From Fictibacillus arsenicus (GTDB taxonomy: Bacteria > Bacillota > Bacilli > Bacillales > Fictibacillaceae), in the NCBI RefSeq assembly GCF_001999465.1, contig NZ_MQMF01000002.1, forward strand, positions 682,001-746,000: a DNA stretch of 64,000 nt, read 5' to 3'. Below, one piece after another: positions 50,079-58,069 of the stretch. Made by a program: the position numbers and the translations under genes. The first letter of the stretch is position 1, and each line of letters starts with the position of its first letter. The notes under the pieces are model-generated. The model ran no database searches. It was not told the DNA's origin and saw only the letters and a list, made by a program, of their open reading frames with translations.

Positions 50079-51164
50079 ATGCTGCCTATGGAAAAATATT
50101 TCGGTAAGTTTGAACTCGTTCATTCATTTTATGGGGCTATGCCTACAGGCGTTACCGTGTCAGAAACCGGGCGGATTTTCGTTTGCTTTCCGAAATGGGG
50201 AGATGACGTAAAATTTACGGTGGCGGAAATTGCGGGTGGCCAATTGCAGCCCTATCCAAATTTAGAAACAAATTTGGCCACCCTGACAAACGTTGCTATG
50301 ACATTTATCAGTGTCCAAAGTGTAGTGGCTGATGGAAGGGGAACACTTTGGGTATTGGATACAGCAGCACCCAATTTTTCTGAACCAATTAAAGGGGGAG
50401 CAAAACTGGTCGCTGTTGATTTACAAACAAATACAATCAGAAATGTATATACTTTTACAGAAGAAGTCATCCTGCCAACCACCTATTTGAATGATGTTCG
50501 CTTTGATTTTCGCGTAGGAAAAGCCGGTTATGCCTATATCACAGATTCATCATCAAAAGGGCCAGGAGCGATCATTGTTGTGGATTTAGAAACCGGAAAC
50601 GCATTCAGACGGTTAAGTGGAGCCCCTCCTACATCACCCGATCCCTATTTTTTGCCAAAAGTAGAAGGTAAAATACTGATGAACCGCAATAAGGACGGCT
50701 CCACTTCTCCCTTCCGACTGGCGTCTGATGGTATCGCTATTTCTGTGGATGGAAAGACATTATTTTTTTGCCCATTAACGAGCCGTCATCTGTTCTCTAT
50801 TTCAACAGAAGCCTTGAGAGACAGAACAATACCGGAAAAGGAATTACTTTCCCGGGTGGAGTATTGGGGAGAAAAAGGGGCATCTGACGGTATGATTACC
50901 GGGGCAAAAGGAAACGTGTATGCAGGGGATTATGAAAACAACAGCATACGAAAAATTATGCCGAACGGAAACATGGAAACCATTGCACATGACCCGAGGC
51001 TTTTATGGCCGGATACGTTTTCGATTGGCCCGGATCAATACTTATATGTGATAGTGAACCAATTACACCGGCAAGCCAGGTTTCATTATGGAAGGGACCT
51101 AAGAGAAAAGCCGTATAGTTTGCTTCGCATGGACATAGGTGAAATGCCTGCTCCTACATTCTGA
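50079..51164 (+). CDS. Major royal jelly protein/SMP-30-like beta-propeller protein
   Basis: The roughly 361-residue cytoplasmic protein has YFGKFELVHSFYGAMPTGVT at the N-terminus and TLWVLDTAAPNF, YITDSSSKGPGAIIVVDLET (20 residues) and LASDGIAISVDGKTLFFCPL. These are typical MRJP-family propeller blades; some relatives are gluconolactonases or sugar-acid enzymes. Three near-by ATGs (50058, 50070, 50079) compete, and AAGGAG at 50061-50066 favours an internal one. A strong terminator follows. Confidence 0.82.
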   Translation: MLPMEKYFGKFELVHSFYGAMPTGVTVSETGRIFVCFPKWGDDVKFTVAEIAGGQLQPYPNLETNLATLTNVAMTFISVQSVVADGRGTLWVLDTAAPNFSEPIKGGAKLVAVDLQTNTIRNVYTFTEEVILPTTYLNDVRFDFRVGKAGYAYITDSSSKGPGAIIVVDLETGNAFRRLSGAPPTSPDPYFLPKVEGKILMNRNKDGSTSPFRLASDGIAISVDGKTLFFCPLTSRHLFSISTEALRDRTIPEKELLSRVEYWGEKGASDGMITGAKGNVYAGDYENNSIRKIMPNGNMETIAHDPRLLWPDTFSIGPDQYLYVIVNQLHRQARFHYGRDLREKPYSLLRMDIGEMPAPTF

Positions 51165-51173
51165 CAATAAATT

Positions 51174-51205
51174 AGGAACAGTTTATTCGATAAACTGTTC
51201 CTTTA
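51174..51205. terminator. Bidirectional terminator between convergent genes
   Basis: AGGAACAGTTTA / TAAACTGTTCCT with loop TTCGA. Confidence 0.9.
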
Positions 51206-51210
51206 ATGAT

Positions 51211-51510
51211 CTATAGTGTTGGCAAATCCAATGCGGTCTTCATATTAGTCAAGTTCAATTGGATTTGCTCGTTCGTATTCCAAGCATGATACCATTCTTT
51301 TTCCACCATATAACCGGAAACTCGTTCATGCAGCTCTATGGCTTCCTCTAAATGCCGAGTTAACATTTCTTTGATTTCAGGTGTTCCGGCTTCGGTGACC
51401 GCCATGGCGTAATTTCTGACCCCGCTTTTTGCCGCAATCAATAAATCCATCGCAACAATCTGGTCGGAAAGGGCGTCCATTCCTGTTAAGTTTTCAATGA
51501 TTGGATTCAA
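51211..51510 (-). CDS. yraD: CotF-like spore coat protein (YraD-like)
   Basis: The 99-residue helical protein has the CotF-family pattern IVAMDLLIAAKSGVRNYAMA then EWYHAWNTNEQIQL. Such proteins are made late in sporulation in the mother cell. Start TTG 51510, behind AGGAGT. Fifth and last gene of a cluster ordered as B. subtilis yraG-yraF-adhB-yraE-yraD. Confidence 0.85.
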   Translation of the reverse strand: MNPIIENLTGMDALSDQIVAMDLLIAAKSGVRNYAMAVTEAGTPEIKEMLTRHLEEAIELHERVSGYMVEKEWYHAWNTNEQIQLNLTNMKTALDLPTL

Positions 51511-51512
51511 TT

Positions 51513-51722
51513 TTACTCAACTCCTAATGATTGTTTTGCATTAGATAAAACAGTGTTATATTCGTTTAACTGTCTGGTGGAAAGATCAATGTCTTGCAGC
51601 ATAATTTCTTTTAGCCTTGGGTCACCAACCATTGCTCTCATTGTTTTAGACTTGGTTAAACAATTGGTTTTAAAAGCGGCCATTTCTTGAACCTCAAGAA
51701 CTTCGTGTAGGGTATAGTTCAT
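51513..51722 (-). CDS. yraE: Small CotF-like spore coat protein (YraE-like)
   Basis: The 69-residue protein has LHEVLEVQEMAAFKTNCLTK and MLQDIDLSTRQLNEYNTVL. It represents the N-terminal half of CotF and lies 2 nt before the YraD-like gene, so the two parts probably form one coat component. RBS AAGGAGG before ATG 51722. Confidence 0.82.
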   Translation of the reverse strand: MNYTLHEVLEVQEMAAFKTNCLTKSKTMRAMVGDPRLKEIMLQDIDLSTRQLNEYNTVLSNAKQSLGVE

Positions 51723-51739
51723 TTTTCAATCCTCCTTCC

Positions 51740-52876
51740 TCAAGGCTTCAAGATGACTTTTATACAATCATCCGTTTTGGTGTCAAAAATCTCATAGCCA
51801 CGCTTGGCTTCACTGAGAGGAAGGACATGGGTAATCACATCTCCCGGATCGATCTTTCCTGTAGAAACCAGTTCAAACATATAAGGCATATAGTGAATGA
51901 CTGGAGCTTGTCCGGTGCGAATATTTACGTTGCGGTTCATAATATCTCCAAATGGGAAACCGTTATATTTCCCCCCATAAACGCCGGTCACCTGTATATT
52001 TCCGCCTTTTCTGACGGCCTGGGTCGCCATGATAAAAGCACCAAGTGCCCCACTCTGAAGTTTTAATCCGCTGGCTAGAAACTCCATATCGGTCATTTTC
52101 GCATCCATACCCACAGCATCAATGACTACATCCGCCCCACCCTTGGTGATTTCCTTCAGGTATTCTCCACAATTTTTATGATCCTCAAAGTTCACGATTT
52201 CAACTTTATTCGTCCGTTTCGCATGCTGCAAGCGATAATTCACATAATCGACTGCAATCACCCGCTTCGCTCCTTTTAGCCAGCAAAACTTTTGTGCAAA
52301 AAGTCCCACCGGACCGCATCCCAAAACAATAACGGTATCCCCGTCCTTTACGCCCGCATTATCAACACTCCAAAAACCAGTGGTCATCGCATCCGCTATA
52401 ACCGTTAACTTTTCGTCTGGTTCCTCGCAGGTCTCAGGAATTTTAAAATGGGTAAAGTTGGCAAAAGGGACTCTCAAATATTCCGCTTGCCCGCCTGGGT
52501 AACCGCCAGTTGTTCCAGAATATCCGAAATAGGCTCCCATATCTCCATTATCATTTGAATTGTCGCACTGACTTTCCAAATTGTCTTTACAGAAACGGCA
52601 TTCACCGCATGCGATGTTAAATGGAATGATTACGCGATCTCCCTTTTTTAGGTTAGTCACTTCAGGACCAACCTCTTCAACGATTCCCATCGGTTCATGT
52701 CCAATGACATAGTTTTCTTGCAGGTTTGGGATCATACCATGAATTAAATGCAAATCAGAACCACATATCGCAGTACTGGTCACTTTGATAATCATGTCAT
52801 CTGGTTTTTCAATCTTAGGGTCTGGCACTTCTTTCACAACAACATTTTTTATCCCTTGATACGTTACCGCCTTCAT
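51740..52876 (-). CDS. adhB: Zinc-dependent alcohol dehydrogenase of the spore coat cluster
   Basis: The 378-residue MDR-superfamily enzyme has catalytic zinc residues in ICGSDLHLIHG and GHEPMG. Structural-zinc Cys lie in CGECRFCKDNLESQC and the cofactor motif in VIVLGCGPVGLFAQK. It resembles glutathione-independent formaldehyde/alcohol dehydrogenases. Flanked on both sides by CotF-like gene pairs, it is likely expressed with them during sporulation. RBS GGAGGTT before ATG 52876. Confidence 0.9.
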   Translation of the reverse strand: MKAVTYQGIKNVVVKEVPDPKIEKPDDMIIKVTSTAICGSDLHLIHGMIPNLQENYVIGHEPMGIVEEVGPEVTNLKKGDRVIIPFNIACGECRFCKDNLESQCDNSNDNGDMGAYFGYSGTTGGYPGGQAEYLRVPFANFTHFKIPETCEEPDEKLTVIADAMTTGFWSVDNAGVKDGDTVIVLGCGPVGLFAQKFCWLKGAKRVIAVDYVNYRLQHAKRTNKVEIVNFEDHKNCGEYLKEITKGGADVVIDAVGMDAKMTDMEFLASGLKLQSGALGAFIMATQAVRKGGNIQVTGVYGGKYNGFPFGDIMNRNVNIRTGQAPVIHYMPYMFELVSTGKIDPGDVITHVLPLSEAKRGYEIFDTKTDDCIKVILKP

Positions 52877-52894
52877 ACAATATAACCTCCAATG

Positions 52895-53263
52895 TTAATG
52901 TTCATCAGGTGTACGATCGAACAAGCCCTTTCGATTGGTCTCAATGGGAAACAGGTTCATTTTGCCAATCTTAATGGTATTGTTGGCCGAAAGCTGATCC
53001 AATTGATACTGTTCCGATAATTCGTAAGGATGGAACCATTTTTTCTTGATCATCAACTCAGATATTTCCTGATGCGTTGCGATACCCTGCATCAATTGTT
53101 TTTTTAATACAGCACGGACATCAGGTGATGCGGATTCGGTCAATGCTACCGCTATGTTACGAACGCCTTCTTTGGCACGAAGAAGAAAGTCCATGGCAAA
53201 GGTTGTGTCTGCTAATTCAGGCATATGCAGCGAGTTTATCGGGTCCAAATAATCATTATTCAT
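52895..53263 (-). CDS. yraF: CotF-like spore coat protein (YraF-like)
   Basis: The 122-residue protein has [20 protein letters not shown] and [20 protein letters not shown], matching YraD above. I chose ATG 53263 because GGAAAGGAAG precedes it. It overlaps the end of the upstream gene. The C-terminal extension [20 protein letters not shown] is absent in YraD. Confidence 0.82.
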   Translation of the reverse strand: MNNDYLDPINSLHMPELADTTFAMDFLLRAKEGVRNIAVALTESASPDVRAVLKKQLMQGIATHQEISELMIKKKWFHPYELSEQYQLDQLSANNTIKIGKMNLFPIETNRKGLFDRTPDEH

Positions 53264-53525
53264 GAATGTTTTCTTCCTTTCCATCAATGATGGGGGTTGG
53301 GCGATTTTGAGGAACAGGAGCTTGAAACGGTGCTCGTTCATAGAGGGACTGCAATTCAGTCAGATCTTGTATTGATTGTTCAACATCTTTTTTCATTAAA
53401 TTCCTCAAATCATCATCAAAGACCAGTCCTTGCATTAATTTAGACTTGGCGATACAAAGGGTTTTAAAGTTAATGGCCTCATGTAAATCCAAAGACTCAT
53501 GGGCAGCCAATTTTTGTGGATCCAT
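53256..53525 (-). CDS. yraG: Small CotF-like spore coat protein (YraG-like)
   Basis: The 89-residue protein has [20 protein letters not shown] and a Pro-rich tail ([15 protein letters not shown]). First gene of the five-gene spore cluster. RBS AGGAGGGG before ATG 53525. Confidence 0.8.
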   Translation of the reverse strand: MDPQKLAAHESLDLHEAINFKTLCIAKSKLMQGLVFDDDLRNLMKKDVEQSIQDLTELQSLYERAPFQAPVPQNRPTPIIDGKEENIHE

Positions 53526-53718
53526 TTTGATTCCCCTCCTTTTTTTAGTAAATACAATGATATTGTGCCAAAAAGGGGATGAAGTATGCTTTACAATATT
53601 TCCTACAAAGACTAATCAATAACAAGATCCTTTCCTTTTTTGATTACATTATTAGTATTGATTTCATCCAGTTTACAATCAGAAAAGTGGCATCCGCTGC
53701 TTTTAACGATAAGAGCTA

Positions 53719-53805
53719 TTATTCCCAAATTGAATGGGGAAAAATGTCCCGAGCCCAGTAATCGCCAGATGGGGTCAGTTTTGTTTGCACAGATCTTACT
53801 TCCAT
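53719..53805 (-). CDS. Short frame with good ribosome binding site, doubtful
   Basis: The 28-codon frame MEVRSVQTKLTPSGDYWARD then IFPHSIWE has AAAGGAG upstream. It may be the truncated N-terminus of a lost gene. Confidence 0.3.
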   Translation of the reverse strand: MEVRSVQTKLTPSGDYWARDIFPHSIWE

Positions 53806-54171
53806 AAAGCAACAACTCCTTTAGTATATAGAGGAAAAATAGAAAACAGGTGCCCCTTATTCTAACGAGTTCTCTTTGAAAGGAGAAAAATTGTAATTCG
53901 CAAGCCTTTTAGCAGGTGAAATAGCACTATAATTGGATATGTAAATGACATTAAAAAAACGCCCAGATTTTTGTCTGGTCGTTTACTTTTAGCTTTCTTT
54001 TCGCAATCGCACCCGATTGTGGAATTTTTACTTTATATCTTTATAACCTTTTCCTACAACTGTTTTTTTATCTAACTCAACATAAACTATAAGATTCCCT
54101 AACACCTTCCACTTTGATCGCTCATCATTGATTAGAAAATAGCTTAAAATAAAAAAGAAGCCCCTCTATCA
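53806..54171. other. Spacer with hairpin and repeat
   Basis: No gene supported. It holds an imperfect ACGCCCAGA / TCTGGTCGT hairpin (53957-53983), related to the stems at 32523 and 36695, and a palindromic repeat copy at 54001-54028. Confidence 0.5.
54001..54028 (-). repeat. Palindromic repeat copy
   Basis: TCGCAATCGCACCCGATTGT then GGAATTTT. Confidence 0.7.
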
Positions 54172-54567
54172 CTAGGAAATGACTTTTTTATGTAACTCAT
54201 TTATCTTAAAGTAATGCACCGGACGAATTTCTATGCGCCAGCCAAAATCTTCTCCACTGCTCACTTGTGTTGTCGGATGAAGAGCGGCCAACTGAATCGC
54301 TTCATCCATGTCCTCAGCTTCGATAAGGAAGATACTGCCGATTAGCTCTTTCGATTCTGTAAAAGGACCATCTGTTACGGTTACCTTACCATTCACACGG
54401 CGTAAGCTTTTTGTCTCTAGCTGCAGACCGGCATCGATTAACACATTTCCGCTATCATAAAATTTCTCGAGGTGTGGCTGGCATTCACTCATAACTGCCT
54501 CAATCTCTGCATTTGGGCGAGCATCCATTTTTTCAGGGATTAAATAACCCATACCTAAAAATATCAT
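54172..54567 (-). CDS. DGPF/YciI-like domain protein
   Basis: The roughly 131-residue protein has the eponymous DGPFTESKELIGSIFLIEAE motif. Third gene of the ECF42 operon. ATG 54567 follows GGAGAG. A fragment of its 3' end is duplicated at 59257-59400. DGPF proteins are small ferredoxin-like-fold proteins of unknown activity that accompany ECF42 sigma factors. Confidence 0.85.
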   Translation of the reverse strand: MIFLGMGYLIPEKMDARPNAEIEAVMSECQPHLEKFYDSGNVLIDAGLQLETKSLRRVNGKVTVTDGPFTESKELIGSIFLIEAEDMDEAIQLAALHPTTQVSSGEDFGWRIEIRPVHYFKINELHKKVIS

Positions 54568-54648
54568 AATCATCTCTCCTATATACTCGAATTTTTTTGT
54601 ATATGTCAAACATCAAACTGTAAAATCGACTAAACTATAATATATTTT

Positions 54649-55899
54649 TTATTCCATACAAACTTTAGCCTGTTTCAATAGGAATTTCTGTTCCTGTACA
54701 TTTTGTGTTAACGAAGCAGCACGCTGGAATTCTTCAAATGCTTCCCTCTTTCTCCCTAGCTTTAGGAGAAAATTACCCTTTACGCTCGGAAGCAAATGAT
54801 AGTTCTTCAACGTCTGCTCCAAAAGTAGAGAATCAACAATCTCCAACCCTGCCTCTGGCCCAAATGCCATCGATATAGCAACCGCACGATTCAATTCTAC
54901 TATGGGAGAAGGTGCCACCTGGGCAAGGGCATCGTATAGGGCTGAAATTTCTTGCCAATCCGTTTCCGTTGCTGTTCGTGCCTTGGCGTGACAAGCAGCT
55001 ATAGATGCTTGCAGTGAGTACGAACCATAGGTACCACCCATTTGCTCAATCCGCTTCAGCGCAGAAAAGCCACGATGAATCAAAAGATCATCCCAAAGCA
55101 CCCGATTCTGATCCTGAAGCAATATCGGCTCTCCTGATGGACCAATGCGAGCTTTGAAACGTGAGGCTTGGATTTCCATGAGGGCAATCAGGCCATGTAC
55201 TTCCGGTTCCTCAGGGAGAATTTCCGCCAAGATCCGACCAAGACGAATGGCTTCATTACACAGTGTTGGACGAATCCAGTTCTCACCGTCGTTTGCAACA
55301 TATCCTTCATTAAACATGAGATAGATCACTTCCAGAACGGATGAAATACGGCTTGCAAGCTCATGTCCATGGGGAACTTCTAAAGGTACCTTTGAAGCAG
55401 AAAGTGTACGCTTTGCTCTAACGATTCGTTGTGCAATGGTTGATTCCGAAATAAGAAATGCTCTTGCAATTTCATCTGTCTTTAATCCGCATAACAGTTT
55501 AAGCGTTAAAGCGACTCGAGCTTCCCTCGAAAGCACAGGATGACACGTGGTGAAGATGAGACGTAAAAGATCGTCATTGATGTCCTCTTCAATTGAATCA
55601 TAGTCCGTTTTTATTTGGAATTCCATATTGCGCCCGATTTCCTCATACTTTTGATCACGTAATTTGTTTCGACGCAGATGATCAATCGCCTGACGTTTGG
55701 CAACAGTCATGAGCCAGGCTCCCGGTTTTTCCGGTATGCCTGACTCCGGCCATTTTTCAAGTGCAATGGCCAACGCATCTTGCGCTAAATCTTCTGCAAT
55801 AGAGACATCTTGAACAATTCGGGCAACTCCAGCAATGATTCTGGCTGATTCGACTGTCCAGATCCCTTCAATGGTTCGGTGAGTTCCGTATGTTGTCAC
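54649..55899 (-). CDS. ECF42-type sigma factor with C-terminal extension
   Basis: The 416-residue protein has sigma-2 (AEDLAQDALAIALEKWPESG, AWLMTVAKRQAIDHLRRNKL) and sigma-4 (LSREARVALTLKLLCGLKTD, ISESTIAQRIVRAKRTL). A roughly 230-residue helical TPR-like C-terminal domain follows, with LNRAVAISMAFGPEAGLEIV. This long extension and flanking DGPF genes define group ECF42, which works without a classical anti-sigma. The start GTG 55899 lies 2 nt after the upstream stop codon. Confidence 0.9.
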   Translation of the reverse strand: MTTYGTHRTIEGIWTVESARIIAGVARIVQDVSIAEDLAQDALAIALEKWPESGIPEKPGAWLMTVAKRQAIDHLRRNKLRDQKYEEIGRNMEFQIKTDYDSIEEDINDDLLRLIFTTCHPVLSREARVALTLKLLCGLKTDEIARAFLISESTIAQRIVRAKRTLSASKVPLEVPHGHELASRISSVLEVIYLMFNEGYVANDGENWIRPTLCNEAIRLGRILAEILPEEPEVHGLIALMEIQASRFKARIGPSGEPILLQDQNRVLWDDLLIHRGFSALKRIEQMGGTYGSYSLQASIAACHAKARTATETDWQEISALYDALAQVAPSPIVELNRAVAISMAFGPEAGLEIVDSLLLEQTLKNYHLLPSVKGNFLLKLGRKREAFEEFQRAASLTQNVQEQKFLLKQAKVCME

Positions 55900-55901
55900 T
55901 A

Positions 55902-56309
55902 CTATGATTTCTCGCGTAATTTAGCTTCTTTTGCCAACATTTCGGTCAGCTCTGGTGCCTCAAATACTTGACGCAATTCAATCTGACCCTCCCCATGTCC
56001 TTGCGGGTCCGGCATTCGCATGGCCCACTCGATGGCTTCCTCCCTCGACTTCACATCAATCAAAATGAACCCGGCAATCAATTCTTTGGTTTCCGTAAAT
56101 GGACCATCCGTAACCACCGGTTTTTCCCCTGGTTTCGGATACGAAATGCGAATCCCATTTGAACTTGGATGAAGTCCTTTAGCCGCAACCCGCACACCTG
56201 CCTTAACTAATTCCTCATTGTACTTCTTCATGGCTTCATTGAGCTCTGAGCTCGGGCGATTTCCAGCTTCCGAATTCTTCGAGGCTTTGACAATTAACAT
56301 AAACAGCAT
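55902..56309 (-). CDS. DGPF/YciI-like domain protein
   Basis: The 135-residue protein has KPVVTDGPFTETKELIAGFI and the Glu-rich C-terminal end typical of DGPF partners. First gene of the operon and only distantly similar to the third. RBS AAGGAGG before ATG 56309. Confidence 0.88.
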   Translation of the reverse strand: MLFMLIVKASKNSEAGNRPSSELNEAMKKYNEELVKAGVRVAAKGLHPSSNGIRISYPKPGEKPVVTDGPFTETKELIAGFILIDVKSREEAIEWAMRMPDPQGHGEGQIELRQVFEAPELTEMLAKEAKLREKS

Positions 56310-56377
56310 AAATCTTCCTCCTTATTTTTAGTTAATTTCTTTTTAGAAGACCTTTTTACTCGGCCGTTGTATAAATA

Positions 56378-56405
56378 CAACGAACAAGAAAAAGCAAAAT
56401 CGACA
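56378..56405 (-). promoter_or_regulatory. Candidate ECF42 promoter
   Basis: On the minus strand TGTCGA, 17-bp spacer, CGTT lie upstream of the operon. ECF42 targets are reported to have TGTCGA at -35 and CGAC/CGTC-like -10; here the -10 has one mismatch. Confidence 0.5.
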
Positions 56406-56460
56406 ACAATCATAAAAAATCTTTGCCAAATTATCTAAATGGAAATATGGGCAAATTCTT

Positions 56461-56519
56461 ACTTCAATAAAAAAGAGTACATTTCCTTCTTGAAGAAATG
56501 CACCCGATTGTTGAGCAAC
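56461..56519 (-). repeat. Palindrome-terminator repeat copy
   Basis: TTCCTTCTTGAAGAAATGCA then CCCGATTGTTGAGCAACC, directly after DUF2750 copy B, matching the copy after DUF2750 copy A. Confidence 0.8.
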
Positions 56520-56520
56520 C

Positions 56521-56880
56521 TCAGTATTTTTCCAGCTCGTATGTTATATGTTCTAATAATTCATTTGGCTTTACATCATAACCTGTTGCCTTTTTACCAC
56601 TCCAATTAACACCAACATATAAACCATCTTCTTCCAGACCAGTTATCCATTTGTTTATAAAATCATCTAATTTAATCTCATAAGGTTGAAATTCTCTATA
56701 AGCATGAACATTTTTATTGATTTTGACTACTTTTGATTCTAATGACCAAAAAGGAAGTACGGTTTCGCCGTTTAGATTTGTTGAAGTAGGAAATCCCCCA
56801 TCATCCTTTAGAGTCCAAACCTTTTTGTGTACTACTACCCCTTGTATAAAATCGTGATATTGGGCCGATGCTTGACTCAG
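56521..56880 (-). CDS. DUF2750 protein, copy B, start codon changed to CTG
   Basis: Nearly identical to the gene at 41994-42353 (a few substitutions such as KIIKKVHAYRDF to KINKNVHAYREF). At the position of copy A's ATG there is CTG, still preceded by GAGGTGG. Either CTG is used inefficiently or the upstream frame (to 56931) is used. Probably a segmental duplicate. Confidence 0.7.
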   Translation of the reverse strand: MSQASAQYHDFIQGVVVHKKVWTLKDDGGFPTSTNLNGETVLPFWSLESKVVKINKNVHAYREFQPYEIKLDDFINKWITGLEEDGLYVGVNWSGKKATGYDVKPNELLEHITYELEKY

Positions 56881-56925
56881 AAAAACCACCTCATATACTA
56901 CACATATGACATTATGTATCTTGAT

Positions 56926-56984
56926 CTTCATTTCTATAAAAAGGTTCCTTTCTCTTTGAAGAAATACACCTTTTGTTGAATAAG
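56926..56984 (-). repeat. Palindrome-terminator repeat copy
   Basis: CTCTTTGAAGAAATACACCT then TTTGTTGAATAAG. Confidence 0.65.
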
Positions 56985-57045
56985 ATTTTATCCTACCCTA
57001 AAGGAATCCACTCAACTAAACTACCTTTTAGTTTAATATTTATTA

Positions 57046-57327
57046 TTAATTTGGAAGGCTAATTATTAACATTTTTAATGCTTTAAGACCCTTTTCTGAT
57101 TGCATTAAATCAATAGCTTTTTTATTATCTAACAATTTAAGTTCTGTATTTAACCATTGTTCAATTACACTTTCACCTAAGATCCCAACCAGTGCATTAA
57201 GGACATCATTTGGAATATTTGAATTGAAATTTTCTTTTATTTCTACACTTGGAAAACTGCTAGCGAATTTATTCCAATATTCTTCGTTATAGCTATTAGA
57301 TAAAGAATTGATTGCTGGATATTTCAT
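57046..57327 (-). CDS. Orphan MbcA/ParS/Xre-type antitoxin-like protein
   Basis: The 93-residue protein has NALVGILGESVIEQWLNTEL and LLDNKKAIDLMQSEKGLKAL, matching the toxin-binding domain (DUF2384) of MbcA/ParS antitoxins. No DNA-binding HTH precedes it and no RES-type toxin lies beside it, so it is an orphan or a degenerate part. ATG 57327 is chosen on a weak GGTGAT box. Confidence 0.55.
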   Translation of the reverse strand: MKYPAINSLSNSYNEEYWNKFASSFPSVEIKENFNSNIPNDVLNALVGILGESVIEQWLNTELKLLDNKKAIDLMQSEKGLKALKMLIISLPN

Positions 57328-57421
57328 TCTAAATATCACCTATTTCTTAAGGATTATTTTCCTTTATTCCACCTTATTGTTTTTCGATTTAATTCATTCT
57401 GCAATTAATTTTTAACCATCC

Positions 57422-57454
57422 ATACTCAACAATCCTGCACGTTTGTTGAATAAC
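57422..57454 (-). repeat. Palindromic repeat copy, near-symmetrical form
   Basis: ATACTCAACAATCCTGCACG then TTTGTTGAATAA. Arms pair almost fully. Confidence 0.8.
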
Positions 57455-57499
57455 TTACCAATTCAAGTTGTACATGTTCAAATCCTTTCTAATCCTTTC

Positions 57500-57533
57500 T
57501 TACTCCACAATCTTTGCCCGTTTGTTGAATAAC
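57500..57533 (-). repeat. Palindromic repeat copy
   Basis: TTACTCCACAATCTTTGCCC then GTTTGTTGAATAAC. Confidence 0.75.
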
Positions 57534-57559
57534 AAGATTAATAGTAGGAGTTTATAACC

Positions 57560-57886
57560 CTAGTGAATTCTGACATCAATGATATCCATTAATTTTAATC
57601 TGCAAATTTCCTCTTGAGCATCTTGAATATGCAATTCTTTATTGAACAGATTTACGTAGTGTACCTTTCCAATCAGCAAATGATAGTCATAGTTATGAAA
57701 GTATGTAAAACAAAAGCTTCAGCCCTCTTCCATCCCTTGATAGATGGTTTCCTGTATGAGTTCCATCTGCTGTTCATCTAAAACCGCCTGTTGTTTCTTT
57801 TTATGCTCCTGATCATATTCTCGTAATAACTTCACATGTTCCGGTAAGAACATCCCCTGCCATTTTATATTCCCTCGATCTCGCAG
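57560..57886 (-). pseudogene. YolD-like gene with an internal TGA
   Basis: From CTG 57884-57886 the frame reads LRDRGNIKWQGMFLPEHVKL, the YolD-like pattern, then LDEQQMELIQETIYQGMEEG. An in-frame TGA follows (57719-57721). The frame then continues SFCFTYFHNYDYHLLIGKVH to a stop at 57560. Because the normal residue here is not cysteine, recoding is unlikely; it is a simple nonsense pseudogene. The start also appears degraded to CTG. YolD partners Y-family polymerases. Confidence 0.75.
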
Positions 57887-57919
57887 TATTTAATACCACC
57901 CATTTCATTCTTTTTATAA

Positions 57920-57931
57920 GAACATACGTTC
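57920..57931. promoter_or_regulatory. LexA (SOS) box of the YolD-like gene
   Basis: GAAC-ATAC-GTTC fits the Bacillus LexA site. It lies between TTGATA and a TATAAA-like box upstream of the YolD-like pseudogene on the minus strand. Confidence 0.8.
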
Positions 57932-58069
57932 TTATATTATCAAGAATAGTTGGATGGTGACTACTGGTTGTAAACAATCTTTATTATTTGTTAAGTTTCT
58001 GTTGATTTCATGTTTTTATCAAGATTGTGAAGTAGGATAAAAAGTGAATTTATATAAGGAGGAAAAGAA

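Noticed and set aside
53612-53815. 67-codon minus-strand frame after the yra cluster
   Set aside because: A competing frame has the better ribosome binding site. Neither shows family features.
57719-57721. Second possible selenocysteine TGA, in the YolD-like gene
   Set aside because: The position is not a cysteine in the family and I saw no suitable hairpin, so a nonsense mutation is simpler.
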